From: Nitzschia sp. pyKryTriq1
Taxonomy: Eukaryota; Bacillariophyta; Bacillariophyceae; Bacillariales; Bacillariaceae
Direction: 5' to 3'
Assembly: GCA_956465555.1 (NCBI GenBank)
Contig: OY101116.1
Span: 1,426,001-1,490,000, forward strand
Length of the DNA: 64,000 nucleotides
The notes beneath the pieces were generated by a model. That model searched no databases. It had not been told where the DNA came from and was given only the letters and a program-made list of their open reading frames with translations. Made by a program: the position numbers and the translations under genes. Positions 52,798-63,359 of this stretch are shown piece by piece. Every line of letters begins with the position of its first letter. Positions within the stretch are counted from its first letter, which is position 1.

Positions 52798-54618
52798 CTA
52801 CTTCACAATGGCGGGAACCGTCATCAGGTGCGTCCACAACGAATCTTTGGGTAAAGTTCCTTTCATGGCCAGTTGCACGGCATCGCGCATTAATTCGTGA
52901 TCATTGACAACTGCGCCTTTGGGATCTTCATGGTAAAGTCCATCATATAAGTTCAGACCTCTGGTCAAAAGTGGTTGCTTCTGGCCAGGATCATATAGGA
53001 CTGGAATGCCATTGCATTCAATCAAATACATGCGCCCGTCTTGATCGAGCATCCAGTCCGCACTATGAATTTCAAATTGTAATGTTGTGCGGCGTGGTGA
53101 TTTGGTGGTGGTGGTGGTGGTAGTAGTAGTAGTAGTTTGAACCCCCGTCTGGCACGCTTCTGGACCAGGAGGTGTTACTTCCAGTTTGCCTTGATCAATG
53201 GCCCGCCTCAGAACAGTTTGCAAATTGGTTTGGCAAAGCTCCGTCAGGTTCCACTGAATTCGCCAAGGATGATCTCGATACAGTCGATGTGTCCGCATGG
53301 TGGTGATTTGCACTTCGTCGGACGTGTCCTCCTGACTCCATTCGTTGGTGGCTGTGGCCAAGTAATACAAGTCGTGTTGGTAGAGTTGCCATTCGATCCG
53401 GCCAGAATCCATATCTTGCGTGCATCCAATCCACTGATATGTCTTGACATGACATTTTCGATTGTCGTGCCACAAGAGTGGTCGAGGAATGTGAGCTTGA
53501 AGCTGGTCATCTGCCTCCAAGGGACTCGTGGGCAATGACTTTAAGACTTGAACTGCACGACCGCCGTTCTGGTTGACTTTTTTGAGAAACCACAATTTTA
53601 CTTCATTATTCTGCGCTGCAGCATATGCCTTGGCTTCATCAATTGTAGCAAAGGTGGGAGGCATCAGTTCGGGAACCAAGTCGTGCAGTAAATCCTTTTC
53701 GTCGAGGTACTTTCGCCCCACCAAAAAGAATCGCGTCCCACTTCCGAATTGAGGTTCATCGCACAATTCGACGGTACGTCTACCAAGGGGACAGTGATAT
53801 TGCTTGGGTTCTTGTCCGAGCGATTTCTGTTCTTGATACCAAGGCTGAGTCGGCCACGCGACGTAACCATAGTTTCGGGTCAGGTAATGCAAGAACAAGG
53901 AAAGGTGTCCGCCCCGACCCGCGTCACAGACGTACTTGACCGGTGCTGGTCGAGAAATTGTGGTGGTAGGAACCGCCATCTGCTGATGTAGAACATCTAA
54001 AGATTCCAAGTAATCCACCATTGAAATGACTTGCTCACCCAGCAAACACCCATGTTCCAAGAAGGCTTGACAGCGAGAAACGTTTTCGTCCGCGATCGCT
54101 TCTCGAATCAGCTGTATCTTGGGAGCTGCCAGGACATCCCCTAATACATGACACAGTGCTTGCACTGTCGGACCGTATCCCACGATCGTAAATTCATGAG
54201 TGCCTATATCGTCTCGCTGTAACGCATCCATCAGCTCAGTGTCGCTACTGTGAGGCAAAAAGGATCTTCGCTGGACTAGAGTTTCCGTCTCCGTTTCCGT
54301 CTTCCGACCAGGAGGAGGAGCGTTTGGAACACATAATTCATTCGAAGTGAACCATGGAACGGGACGATTGCTGGCGGCCAGCTTCTTCAAAACCCCTAAT
54401 CGAGGATGAGTGGCAGGAATCTGTTGCAAATCCTCGGGATCAAAGTGCAATTGCGTGAACAGTACTTGTACCGGTATGCTGGCGTTGCTTTCGCGTGCCG
54501 CGTGCACGGCGAGATTCACCAGATCGACCCATAGTCGACATTTTGGAAATTCTACTTTGAGAACCACATCGGGCTGGACATCACAGACAATCAGTGTCTT
54601 CTTGGATAGGCTTGACAT
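52798..54618 (-). CDS. Isochorismatase-like domain fused to tubulin-tyrosine-ligase-like domain
   Basis: 606 residues, ATG 54618, single exon. Residues about 1-210 resemble an isochorismatase-type cysteine hydrolase: TLIVCDVQPDVV (catalytic-Asp strand), then the VGYGPTVQALCHVLGD helix where the catalytic Cys should sit, and a QLIREAIAD strand. The Lys of the usual triad appears replaced, and the Cys is displaced by one position, so activity is doubtful. From about 235 a TTL-type ATP-grasp domain follows: KLWFLKKVNQNGGRAVQVLK, HVKTYQWI, then QFEIHSADWMLDQDGRMYLI and ECNGIPVL near the C-terminus, with the acidic and Asn residues that bind Mg-ATP. TTL-like enzymes add Tyr, Glu or Gly to tubulin or other proteins. 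A poly-Thr linker interrupts the ATP-grasp part. Confidence 0.82.
   Translation of the reverse strand: MSSLSKKTLIVCDVQPDVVLKVEFPKCRLWVDLVNLAVHAARESNASIPVQVLFTQLHFDPEDLQQIPATHPRLGVLKKLAASNRPVPWFTSNELCVPNAPPPGRKTETETETLVQRRSFLPHSSDTELMDALQRDDIGTHEFTIVGYGPTVQALCHVLGDVLAAPKIQLIREAIADENVSRCQAFLEHGCLLGEQVISMVDYLESLDVLHQQMAVPTTTISRPAPVKYVCDAGRGGHLSLFLHYLTRNYGYVAWPTQPWYQEQKSLGQEPKQYHCPLGRRTVELCDEPQFGSGTRFFLVGRKYLDEKDLLHDLVPELMPPTFATIDEAKAYAAAQNNEVKLWFLKKVNQNGGRAVQVLKSLPTSPLEADDQLQAHIPRPLLWHDNRKCHVKTYQWIGCTQDMDSGRIEWQLYQHDLYYLATATNEWSQEDTSDEVQITTMRTHRLYRDHPWRIQWNLTELCQTNLQTVLRRAIDQGKLEVTPPGPEACQTGVQTTTTTTTTTTTKSPRRTTLQFEIHSADWMLDQDGRMYLIECNGIPVLYDPGQKQPLLTRGLNLYDGLYHEDPKGAVVNDHELMRDAVQLAMKGTLPKDSLWTHLMTVPAIVK
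53104..53135. repeat. (GGT)n(AGT)n microsatellite encoding poly-Thr
   Basis: About ten trinucleotide units inside the TTL-like domain. On the coding strand they are ACT then ACC codons and give a run of threonines. Length variation would change the protein without shifting frame. Confidence 0.9.
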
Positions 54619-55051
54619 CGCTGTGGGTGCGTGAAATGGATTTCAAGTGCAGCACGCTACCGGTACTGTATATGTAGACGACTACGAGTACAACTTATTA
54701 AGAAGATGTTTTGTGTTGTGTGTTGTGTCCTTTTTTCGTCATGTTGTGTGGATCCATTTTATTGATCGAGTTGCTCCAATGAATAATGGAAGCAAGCAAG
54801 CATCAAGCAGTTTTCGAATTTAGTGCCCAACGTTAAATTTCGGTTAAATAAAGTGGGTATCGACTCAGCGGACTTGTCAACGAATTTGAAAATTTGAACA
54901 TAGTCTACCAAAAAAAGCGATCGACGATGGTCGAGTATTATTTTGACCACTCCACTGACTCCTTGTGACACAATCACAGCAGCAAGAAAGTCATCAACTG
55001 CTAAAGTATTGTTAGGCACTCACTTTTCTACTCTAGCGGATGCGAGCATAG
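54619..55051. promoter_or_regulatory. Divergent promoter region
   Basis: This is 433 bp between the divergent TTL-like and GT2-like genes. TACCGGTACTG lies near 54659. No gene was seen. Confidence 0.4.
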
Positions 55052-56077
55052 ATGAAAGGACACCACAACCGACACTGGACTGAAAGAAAGCAACATTTGC
55101 AAAATCGAATCTTCAAACCAAGAAGTTTCGCAGCACCCATCGGCTGTCTCATTTCCGTCTATTTCATCATTCATTGGCAAATTCTCAATAATACCTCATC
55201 CCAATCCCAACTCGATACATTCCAAGTTCCATCATATATTTCCACTATGGCTGCGTCGTTGATCGTTGTGGCTCCGACCTTTTACACAAGTCTCGACGAG
55301 ACACGATATCTTTTGGGCGTTCAAGCGTGCCAAGAAGCGGCTCGCCACCGGATTCGCCTCATTTTGGTGGATGACTCCCCAACTGACGACATTCGTCTGG
55401 GGCTAGAAGCTGCCGGTCGAGACACACAGGGCGACTCAACAACAACAACAACAAAAGGATACGTCAGGGTGGTTCGACAAACGGCCAAAGGTCGAAAAGG
55501 AGCCGCGTTGCGGGAAGCGATTCAGTTGGCGTATCAAGAGGCCACGACGGATGAATCGTCACAACGCAGCACGGTGGTGATAGGATTTCAAGAGTTAGAA
55601 AAAATAGACATGTTTCGCCATTGGACCCCATTGGTGAATCATATGATGGATACATCTGCCGATGTCACTGCCCTGCGGCGTGCAGATCCGAGTTTTCTAA
55701 GTCACTATCCGATCGAGCAATATCACTGTGAGTCCTTTGCGAACCTTTATCTCAACTCACTAGGAGCAGATATTGGATTAGCATCCATCGATTGGACGAT
55801 GGGTCCAGTAGCATTTCGGCACACATATGCGCACCACTGGACAGACTTTGATGGAGAGCTGTGGGATGCGCAGCTAGTTCCTTTGGTGAAGGCTCATCTT
55901 GCTGGTGCCAAAGTTTCATCGTTTGAAGTGGACTATTACCATCCAAAGACGATGAAAGAAGAAGAGGAGGGAGTCGCGAAATGGAATGAAAAGCGTCTAA
56001 TGCAGCTCAACTTTCTAAAGGATACAGTTGGAAAATTGATGGTTGAGAATTCACCAGCTACATTTAAAAAATCATGA
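55052..56077 (+). CDS. GT2-like glycosyltransferase, type II membrane
   Basis: 341 residues, ATG 55052. A basic N-terminus, then one signal-anchor segment (APIGCLISVYFIIHW), then a luminal GT-A-like domain: SLIVVAPTFYTSLDETRYLL, RLILVDDSPTDDIR (the DD strand seen in GT2 enzymes), VVRQTAKGRKGAALREAIQL (the GK.GA..G-like helix) and TVVIGFQELEKID in the place of the usual D-x-D strand. The canonical DxD is not obvious (FQELE), so catalysis is uncertain. The Golgi is the likely location. It ends 62 bp from the convergent cactin gene. Confidence 0.65.
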   Translation: MKGHHNRHWTERKQHLQNRIFKPRSFAAPIGCLISVYFIIHWQILNNTSSQSQLDTFQVPSYISTMAASLIVVAPTFYTSLDETRYLLGVQACQEAARHRIRLILVDDSPTDDIRLGLEAAGRDTQGDSTTTTTKGYVRVVRQTAKGRKGAALREAIQLAYQEATTDESSQRSTVVIGFQELEKIDMFRHWTPLVNHMMDTSADVTALRRADPSFLSHYPIEQYHCESFANLYLNSLGADIGLASIDWTMGPVAFRHTYAHHWTDFDGELWDAQLVPLVKAHLAGAKVSSFEVDYYHPKTMKEEEEGVAKWNEKRLMQLNFLKDTVGKLMVENSPATFKKS

Positions 56078-56139
56078 GTTGGAGGAAAGTTCAGGCTACA
56101 GTACTATTTCTCTTCTGGTATCGTGTCACCACGTACTTT

Positions 56140-58185
56140 TTAACGGCGGTACCAGTGTGTGGCAAAGTTGAAGTACAGCGACAGCACGCCGCGTTCAAAG
56201 GTGCACTTGAATCCCCGCTTACGAGATCGATTCCACTCCCTGTTGATAATCTTGAACGCGACATCCTCGTACGGTGGACCAGCATGAAATCTCAGAATGC
56301 AAAAGTCGTTAGAGCCCGCTGCTTCAATAAAGAACTGTGGAGTCTTGGTTGGATCGACAAGATCTGGATAAAATATATTGAACTTGTAACCCTGCACCGT
56401 CTTTGGAGGAGGATTATCGTGATCGTAGTGTGTTTGGTTGTACTTGTTCCAGTCGTAACCCGTCTTGACTCGGTTGAAATATCGAGGTTTCCTTGGCGCA
56501 TAGCGATCTTGCCATGAATACTTCTTTGTGGATTCCAGTGCCACTTCGTCTGTTTCCCCAAGTTCATCCTCGCGATTTCCAAAGTCGGCGTCAACATTCT
56601 GCGGCACCATGGATGCTCCACCTTCTTCCTCAGGTTCATCTTTCCTTTCTTCTTTCTGCCTAGCCAACTCATCCTTGCGCTGTTCGAGCCGTTCCAGTTG
56701 GCGAACAAGCATCTTGGAGTGGAGCTCAGAAAGGTCCATTTTTGCGAGATGTACAATCAGTTGTTCCTTCACCTGTCGCCAGTAGACCTTATTGTCCATA
56801 ACCGCATCGTCTCTCTTGGCTAATTTGGCATCGATTTCTTCCCCCATTTTCAAAAGAGCAGGTTTCGATTGCCCAGCAAAGATTTCTTTAATACTTGTGA
56901 CTTTCTTTGCGTATGGGCTGTCATCTCCACCATTTTGTAGGAATTTGACCTCGTCCCTGGCAACGACCTGCAGGGCATCCCAATAAAGTAGAATGGAGTT
57001 TTTGCTCACTCCTTCGGTCATTCCTTCTCGTTCCAACATTCGAAATGCGTCTATGTCTACCAATAACTCCTGAAGCTCTGCTAATTTGAGGACCTGAACA
57101 ATCTTGTGTGGCTCCTCAAGTTCTGCTTCGAGCTTGTCCAACTGTTCCAATGCATTGTAGCGTTCTTTGTACTTGACAGCCGCTCGGTGGTTCTTTTCTT
57201 CGTCCGTCAATCCGAATAGCAACAAATTCTTTGCCAACACATCAATTGGTTTCTCCCGGCCCTCCACGAGTCGAATTGCAGAGCGTTTGCGTTGTTGCTC
57301 GAGATGAAATTCTTCTTCCTTTCGAGCCCAATCATCGTAGTTCTCTAGTTCCTTCATTCTCGACTCTTCGGCACGCAGTCTCTCCATTTCATCACGTTCT
57401 GCGTCTCTCTCCTTGCGTCGTCGTCGAATCGTATCGATTTCTAACAGAGTATCTGGATGGTCCGACTTGGAGGATGCAGGTGCCTTCTCCTTCTTCTTGC
57501 TCCAAGTAAACGTTTCATGAAGATTGGGATCGTTGAAAGGGTTCTCCTCGGCCGTGTATCCGAACCTAGCTTGAATTTTGGCGGCCCTCTTTTGTGCTCG
57601 CCGTTCCTTTCGCTCGTCCAAAGTCTCTCCACGAGCTTGTAGCTTTACGAGGAGTTTTTCATTGATCAGTTTGGCTTTCTTGGCACTGCGATCGTTGCCT
57701 TGTTCGTCGCTGCTCGACGAAGACGAAGAGTCATCATCGTCGTCGTCAGAGGAAGAATCACTGTCGGACGGAGAAGACGAGCGCTTTCTGTGTTTCTTGC
57801 TGTGGCGACTTTTTCGCCTCCTTAATTTTTTGCTCTTTCGGCTGCTACTTTTCGAACGGCTACTTTTTTTCTTGCGACGCTTGCGCTTTCGATCTTCCTC
57901 GGCAGACGAGGAGCTCTCTACAGAGTCGTCATCATCATCGTCATGGTCATCGTCTTTTCTCTTCTTGTGTTGTCGCCGACTACTGCTCTCGTCTCGACGT
58001 TTACGGTCGCCTTTTCTGGAGTATCGATCCTCCTTCTTTTCCTCGGAAAGGATGAGGGCTTCCGGATCAGCATCGTCCTCGTTCACGTCGTCTTTCTTGC
58101 GTTTATGCGCTGTTATTTCATCGTTGTGACGATCCCTGTCACGGTCTCGACGGTCGCGTCTGTGATCACCCGATGAGGATGGCAT
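56140..58185 (-). CDS. CACTIN: Cactin, spliceosome-associated protein
   Basis: 681 residues, single exon, ATG 58185. The first 230 residues are a long Arg/Lys/Ser/Asp-rich region with RS-like runs (a nuclear, splicing-factor composition). The middle is the helical cactin_mid region with ETFTWSKKKE, NYDDWARKEEEFHLEQQRKR and IDVLAKNLLLFG. The C-terminal cactin domain is complete: YFNRVKTGYDWNKYNQTHYD, PPPKTVQGYKFNIFYPDLVD, CILRFHAGPPYEDVAFKIIN, ending GVLSLYFNFATHWYRR. Cactin is a conserved nuclear factor that acts in pre-mRNA splicing in yeast, plants and animals. Length and order are normal. The only oddity is the low-complexity N-terminal third. Confidence 0.95.
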   Translation of the reverse strand: MPSSSGDHRRDRRDRDRDRHNDEITAHKRKKDDVNEDDADPEALILSEEKKEDRYSRKGDRKRRDESSSRRQHKKRKDDDHDDDDDDSVESSSSAEEDRKRKRRKKKSSRSKSSSRKSKKLRRRKSRHSKKHRKRSSSPSDSDSSSDDDDDDSSSSSSSDEQGNDRSAKKAKLINEKLLVKLQARGETLDERKERRAQKRAAKIQARFGYTAEENPFNDPNLHETFTWSKKKEKAPASSKSDHPDTLLEIDTIRRRRKERDAERDEMERLRAEESRMKELENYDDWARKEEEFHLEQQRKRSAIRLVEGREKPIDVLAKNLLLFGLTDEEKNHRAAVKYKERYNALEQLDKLEAELEEPHKIVQVLKLAELQELLVDIDAFRMLEREGMTEGVSKNSILLYWDALQVVARDEVKFLQNGGDDSPYAKKVTSIKEIFAGQSKPALLKMGEEIDAKLAKRDDAVMDNKVYWRQVKEQLIVHLAKMDLSELHSKMLVRQLERLEQRKDELARQKEERKDEPEEEGGASMVPQNVDADFGNREDELGETDEVALESTKKYSWQDRYAPRKPRYFNRVKTGYDWNKYNQTHYDHDNPPPKTVQGYKFNIFYPDLVDPTKTPQFFIEAAGSNDFCILRFHAGPPYEDVAFKIINREWNRSRKRGFKCTFERGVLSLYFNFATHWYRR

Positions 58186-58704
58186 GGATTGCGGAACCCT
58201 ACTGAATCAATACTAAAGTGGTATGATGCAACGACAACTAGTAAAGTACGAGCACGGTCATGGTTGCAAACATGCATCAATCTCGTCATCAAAGTGCTCA
58301 TCGCTGTCATCGATCCACCGATTTTCTTCGTCCATCTCGCTTTCGCCGCTCCGCCGGGGCGCACGTTTAGTTTTCTCGTACGTACCGGTATGTACCGGTA
58401 CTGGTACTGTACGCGTAGGGTACTTGTACGGTAGAAGTGCAATGGCGAACGACGGACGGTCTGTCGCGAGTGCAACGTTCAACGGGAAAATCGCGTCGTT
58501 GGACGGACAGACAGAAATGGTAAAATCAATCGAATGAATCAAATTAGTTCAATTCAAACCCAATGCTCGTTCTCGAGAAAAAATAATCCGTTGCGCCGAC
58601 GATGACGATCATCGAACAACAGAAGTTCTGAGCTTATTCTTCTTTCAAAACAGAAAGGATCTTCTCCTTACGAGTACAAGTAGGCTAGAAGTACTGCATG
58701 CAAG
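58186..58704. promoter_or_regulatory. Divergent promoter region with TACCGGTA words
   Basis: This is the shared 5' region of cactin and a small gene. CGTACCGGTATGTACCGGTACTGG-like sequence lies at 58380-58425. No gene was seen. Confidence 0.45.
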
Positions 58705-59179
58705 ATGAGTGTAGCATCAAGTACGAGCTCATCGCCCTCGAGCAAAATTCCCTATTTTGTACTGCGTCTTGCCGATGGTCGGGCCAAAGCGTTGTTTACT
58801 GTTCCGACAGCCATGGCGGTGCGTTATTAGTCTGTGTGTTGTGTGAGCTAGACTACTTTTGACACTGTCCCAGTACTCACTGAAATTATCGCATTTTCTC
58901 TTCTTTTCGGATTGTCATTCACAGAATGCTTTGGTCGTGAATCCAGTGCTTTGCCGAGGATCCTCGTTTGATTTGACCATTGATGTAGTCAGCCAAGGTC
59001 GGAATAAGGCAAAACCCGCCGCCACCACAGCAACAACAACGCCATCGGCGACTTCTTTCTTGTCGACCGAATTTTACAGTCCCAGTCCAGAAGAGACAGC
59101 CCAAGCGATTTCGGAGCGTATCGCGGTTCGGATGGGAAGTCCCTCCCCGGTCTTGTCTCAATTCTTTGGCATTCAGTAG
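58705..59179 (+). CDS. Small two-exon protein, unrecognised
   Basis: Exons 58705-58818 and 58925-59179 with a 106-bp phase-0 intron (GTGCGT..TCACAG), about 122 residues. Without splicing the frame stops four codons after the donor. Exon 1 gives a Ser-rich start and a strand pair (IPYFVLRLADGRAKALFTVP). Exon 2 continues NALVVNPVLCRGSSFDLTID, has an Ala/Thr-rich linker, and ends in a helix (EETAQAISERIAVRMG) and VLSQFFGIQ. No family recognised; a small cytosolic or complex-subunit protein is possible. Confidence 0.55.
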
Positions 59180-59559
59180 ACTCCTAGAATTGTACGTACT
59201 TTGGAAAGGAAAATGCCGTGGTACCCGTGTATATACTCTTGATGAAAGCAATTGGGGACAATGTGTGGCCGATCTCTACTAGAAATTTTGGTTCCTGCGA
59301 GTATACAAGTTAAACGATCGGAACCGTTCGAGAGAGAGAGACATGAAGAAGGAAACTGTTACGTCATGATGTCAGATTTGGAATCTATCATCCTTCGGTG
59401 GACTTTTGACTGGGCCAGAACGCATCTATAATCTCGACTTTGTGTGACATCTCTCTAGCATGCAGTACGAGATATTATGTTTGCTGAAAATTTAGATCTA
59501 CTAGTATTTTTGGAATAGGAGTACTTTGCAACGACAACCAAACAACTACTCGTAGTTGG
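59180..59559. other. Intergenic, convergent 3' region
   Basis: No gene was seen. A GAGAGAGAGA run lies near 59328-59342. Confidence 0.4.
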
Positions 59560-59766
59560 CTACGTTTGATTGGCATCATCTGGCCAACCAGCTGCTTTTC
59601 TTACTTTGTCTCGGCATTTCTTCCACTCATCGATAAATGCCTTACAATACTGTTCTTTATGATTGAATCGATTCAAGCAATACTGAATGGCGCATGCTTG
59701 GGACGTGCAGAATTTCTGTTCTGGGGGGAGCTCGGCGTCACCATCGGCCCTTTCGTCGCTTGGCAT
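59560..59766 (-). CDS. CMC4-like twin-cysteine mitochondrial protein
   Basis: 68 residues, ATG 59766. The core reads CTSQACAIQYCLNRF, then a short linker, QYCKAFIDEWKKC. The CxxxAC.IQxCL block followed by a C-x9-C helix matches CMC4 (animal CMC4/MTCP1 p8 and yeast Cmc4), small proteins of the mitochondrial intermembrane space folded by Mia40 through paired disulfides. Two helices with Cys pairs are expected. There is no presequence, as usual for Mia40 substrates. The exact role of the family is not well defined; links to cytochrome oxidase assembly are suggested. Confidence 0.78.
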   Translation of the reverse strand: MPSDERADGDAELPPEQKFCTSQACAIQYCLNRFNHKEQYCKAFIDEWKKCRDKVRKAAGWPDDANQT

Positions 59767-60234
59767 CTGGCGTTTCCAATGCCTTTACTTCAGATGTGGT
59801 TTGTTATGATGTGATGATAATCTCTTGACACCTCTAAGCATTCTGTGAATGTTCTCTTGTTTCTCTATTTGTTTGGTTTGGTCGTTGTGAAAGTGAAACA
59901 GAAAAGAGAGAGAGAGGTTCGTCGGTCGGCGTTCGGCGAAATACTGAAAATCACGGGCCTGTAATAGTGCTGTAGTGGTACCTGACAAAGGACGGACGCA
60001 AGAGCTGAAGACGTCGGCGAAACGAGAAACTATGGATACTATTGTGCTGTACGTTCTGTACCGGTACTGTACCAGTATTCGCACAGTAATAGCAGCTCTC
60101 TAGTAGAGTTGTTAGTAGACAGCGCTCGAGCCAAAATCTCGGAATCTAAAACAACTTGTCAAACGACTACTCGTACCGTATCTAACATACGTACATAGTG
60201 GTAAAGTATTGTACCGTTGACTACGGTATGTAGA
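59767..60234. other. Intergenic region
   Basis: This lies between CMC4-like and COG3, both on the minus strand. A GTACCGGTACTGTACCAG word lies near 60058-60075. No gene was seen. Confidence 0.4.
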
Positions 60235-62817
60235 CTATTTCGATGCTTTCAAAGCGTTTTTCGTTTTCTTCTCCACTTCATCCAGCAACAACAGCACCTC
60301 TCCACGAGTTGTCTCATCCCATCCGTTGACCCCATCTTCACCCTCAATGGCAAGCTTCCGGATTTCTGCTAAGCCCTTGGATAGTTTCTTCGCAATAGGT
60401 TTGAGTAGAATACTTTGGGTAGCAGGATTGTCAAGATACAAGGCCATCTGTGAAGTCACCTGGACGGCAGTCTCTTGGATCTTTTCGGAGGTTCCTGCCA
60501 ACGTGCTCTTGACTTTCTCTCCTTGAAGTGATGCGTTCTTCTTCTTGGCGTCCTCACTTGTCGACTGCAACTTTTCGACAATAATGATGACGTCTCCTGA
60601 CAATGACTTGCATGTGTGGTCAATAAAGTCGTTACAGGCCGTTCGAAGGGCCTCCTCCAGATCCCGTTTCGAGTCTACGGATGCTTCATTGATCGAGACT
60701 CCCTCACGCAATAACGTCACCAGGGCATTTTCGGTACTCATCGAGAACAATCGACGGTTCCGGTTGGCGAGGAAACGAGACACGGCCTTTCCAGCATCGC
60801 TAAAGTCTAACTGGCGTTCCACCGAACGTAAATCGATATCGAAAGGAGAAAGCTGTTCTCGCAAAATCTATGAAGCGTTCAGCCATGAGCAATCATCATC
60901 AATTTATGTCAGAAATAGATAACCACGACGCTAAATTCCCGCTGCCCCCAGGCTTCAACTTACCAATAGATGCTTCACCAGAAACAAATCCGCATCCATG
61001 AGACCGCGCCGCTTCTGAATGTAGGCGGCACCATCCCTCAGGCACTTGGTACAAGATTGTACGGATTGCAGAGCGATATCCTCAAACACGCGGGGCTCCA
61101 CCACTCGAAAGATCTTGGACAAGATACGAAGAACACTTCGCATAGGAGGAAACCACGACTCGTAGACTTGTAGTTGCATCTGGACGGCATCATCGCCGTC
61201 GTCGCCACCATGAGCCTTTTCGTCTTCAACAGTGTGTATCTTCTTGAGTTTTTCGGGATAGTCGAGATCCGAAGGTGTAGCTTTGAAACGGATGACCTCC
61301 TTGATCAAAGAATTGGTAGCACAAAAGATGAGACGTTCTTGGGCATCTTCAATAACACTCGAAATGGCACGAGCTGCTGCTGTTGTAGTTGGCGATGCAC
61401 TGGCCATGGATCGCTCTTCGCGCAGTACGCTAACCACCTGGCAAAGTGTGTCCAAATCCAGCAAGGTCACCAATCCTCGACGGACCGTGCGGTGCAACGC
61501 AGAGCACAAGTTGGACAGATAATTTTGGAACTCTGAATCGTGATAGGTTCCATCGTCCGACACCATTTGGGATCCAAGTGTTGAGGGTCCTTTGTTCGTG
61601 TCAGAATCGTCGTCTTCTTTCTTTGTTTCTTGCGACTGAGGCTTCTTATCACCAAAAAAGTCCAAATATAGAGCCGTCTCCACAGTGCAAAGGCGAATCA
61701 AAAAGACACTCGCCAAGCGAGTCATTCCCACGAGTCCATGCTGTTCCTTGAGCTTGTCCATGTGAGCCCGTACGGTGGCCTTGAGCAAGGACTCTCTCGA
61801 GGAGCAGTACGTGTTCCTGCAGAGCTGCAGCAATTCATGGTACGCTTCCCCTCGGTGCAATCGCTTTCTCACCAGAGACAAAAGTCGATTGCTCCTCGAT
61901 GAAATCCCATGAAAGCGCGTAAACACGAGGGAAGCCTCCAGTTTATCAGCCGCAATGGGAGTTTTCGGGATGTTGAGTGCATCCGCCACCTGCCGGGTGG
62001 TAGTCGATATTCGGTCAACCACAGCTTCTCGAATCAAGTAGAGCGCAGCATCTTGTAGCGCCAGAGCACGACGATAGTACTCCACGTTCCCGCTGACTTG
62101 ACTATCTGCCGATTTGCGCTGTCGTTTCATTTCTGCCTCGAGCGCTTCCTTGCCGCCGCTTTCTCTTCCAAAGAACTCGACCGCGTCGTCAATTTTGTCC
62201 AAGGTCGGTTGGAACTCATCGTTGTCGACTTTCAATTTCGCCAGACCCCGCACTACAGATTTTCCTTTGAACAAGACACCGACCAAAACTCCGATTTCAT
62301 CGACAGCATCATAGTGTTTCAAAGGCATGCCGATCTCTTCCGCGTGACGACTCAACATCTCCTGCTCTCCTTGAAGACGATCGGCTGCCGCGGAAAGTTC
62401 TCCCGAGTGACGAATCAGCTCGGCATGGCGATTCGAAATGTCTTCGGCAATATTGATGGAAGCTCGCAGTGCCAGTCGCAGCGAAGTCGTGTGCTTGAGC
62501 AAGTGTGTCAAGTGATCCGACTTTTTGCACGCTTCGTCAAGTGCCTCGGTGACGATGCCGCTTTTGCCTTTTGATGATGATGAGGAGGAGGAGGAGGAAG
62601 ACACAAGAGCACCACCGGATGATTCGAGGACTGGGGGAGTCATGGCTTGCAACAAGGTATCCACGCCATCGTCCTCCGAGGTTGACGACAGAGCGGCAGG
62701 TCCCGCGGTCAACGCCGCGATCCGCGACAACCGGGAAACCTGTGCCGTTGAACGGGGCGCAAAGAGCTCGTAGGATACATTGCCGGACTGGCTCCGAGGA
62801 GGAGCCGCAGTTGTCAT
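60235..62817 (-). CDS. COG3: Conserved oligomeric Golgi complex subunit 3
   Basis: Two exons, 62817-60964 and 60867-60235, with a 96-bp phase-0 intron (GTAAGT..CATAG), about 828 residues. The N-terminal Sec34 region is recognisable (AAADRLQGEQEMLSRHAEEI, then a long helical bundle). The C-terminal block spans the intron, HLL|ILREQLSPFDIDL, followed by LANRNRRLFSMSTENALVTL and a DSKRDLEEALRTACNDFI helix, which matches COG3. COG3 is part of lobe A of the COG tether, which guides retrograde vesicles within the Golgi. Length equals typical COG3. The Ser-run linker near residue 75 (GTT/TCC-type codons) is low complexity. This is a single-copy housekeeping gene. Confidence 0.92.
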
Positions 62818-63359
62818 TCTACTAGCGATGAGTTACACGTAGCTCCCACCTGACGAAGATGGGGTTGCTAGTAGAGAGTAGACGCCGACAAATTGAGTAA
62901 GGAAGTCACGGTCTTGTTGCTGCTATCCAAAAGGCAACGCCATGGTCATCTTTTTTCGCACGTGTTTTACGTGTACTACGGTACAACAAGTACAGTAGAG
63001 GACTTCGTACGTACAGAAGTATCGACGTTACGACTACTTCGAACATGAAGACGTCTGTCCTTCTGCCGTCATCCGTGGGGCTCCCGCCGACGCGATGAAA
63101 GCGCGAGGATCGATCCAAAATACGCGAATACTTACTTCGGTACCGGTACAAGTACTGTACTCGTACTGCTACCAGGGTGGTCGAAATCGTCCATCTGCGG
63201 ACCAGCAGCCTTGTTGTTACGATTACTCTACGAGTACCGGTATTGTTCGTAGCAAGAGAACCAGATATTGGCGAGAGAGCGGTTGACATCTACTCTTTGA
63301 CCTTGCTTTCTGATTTTGACCTCGACTCTTCGGCGAAAGAACCAAACAATCAATCCACC
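62818..63359. promoter_or_regulatory. Divergent promoter region with GTAC words
   Basis: This is the shared 5' region of COG3 and CstF-64. GTACTACGGTACAACAAGTAC-like words occur at 62970-63020 and TACCGGTACAAGTACTGTACTCG near 63140-63165. No gene was seen. Confidence 0.4.

Noticed and set aside
57578-58129. Plus-strand Ser/Leu/Phe-rich ORF with hydrophobic runs
   Set aside because: It is the complement of the Arg/Lys/Ser/Asp-rich N-terminus of cactin.
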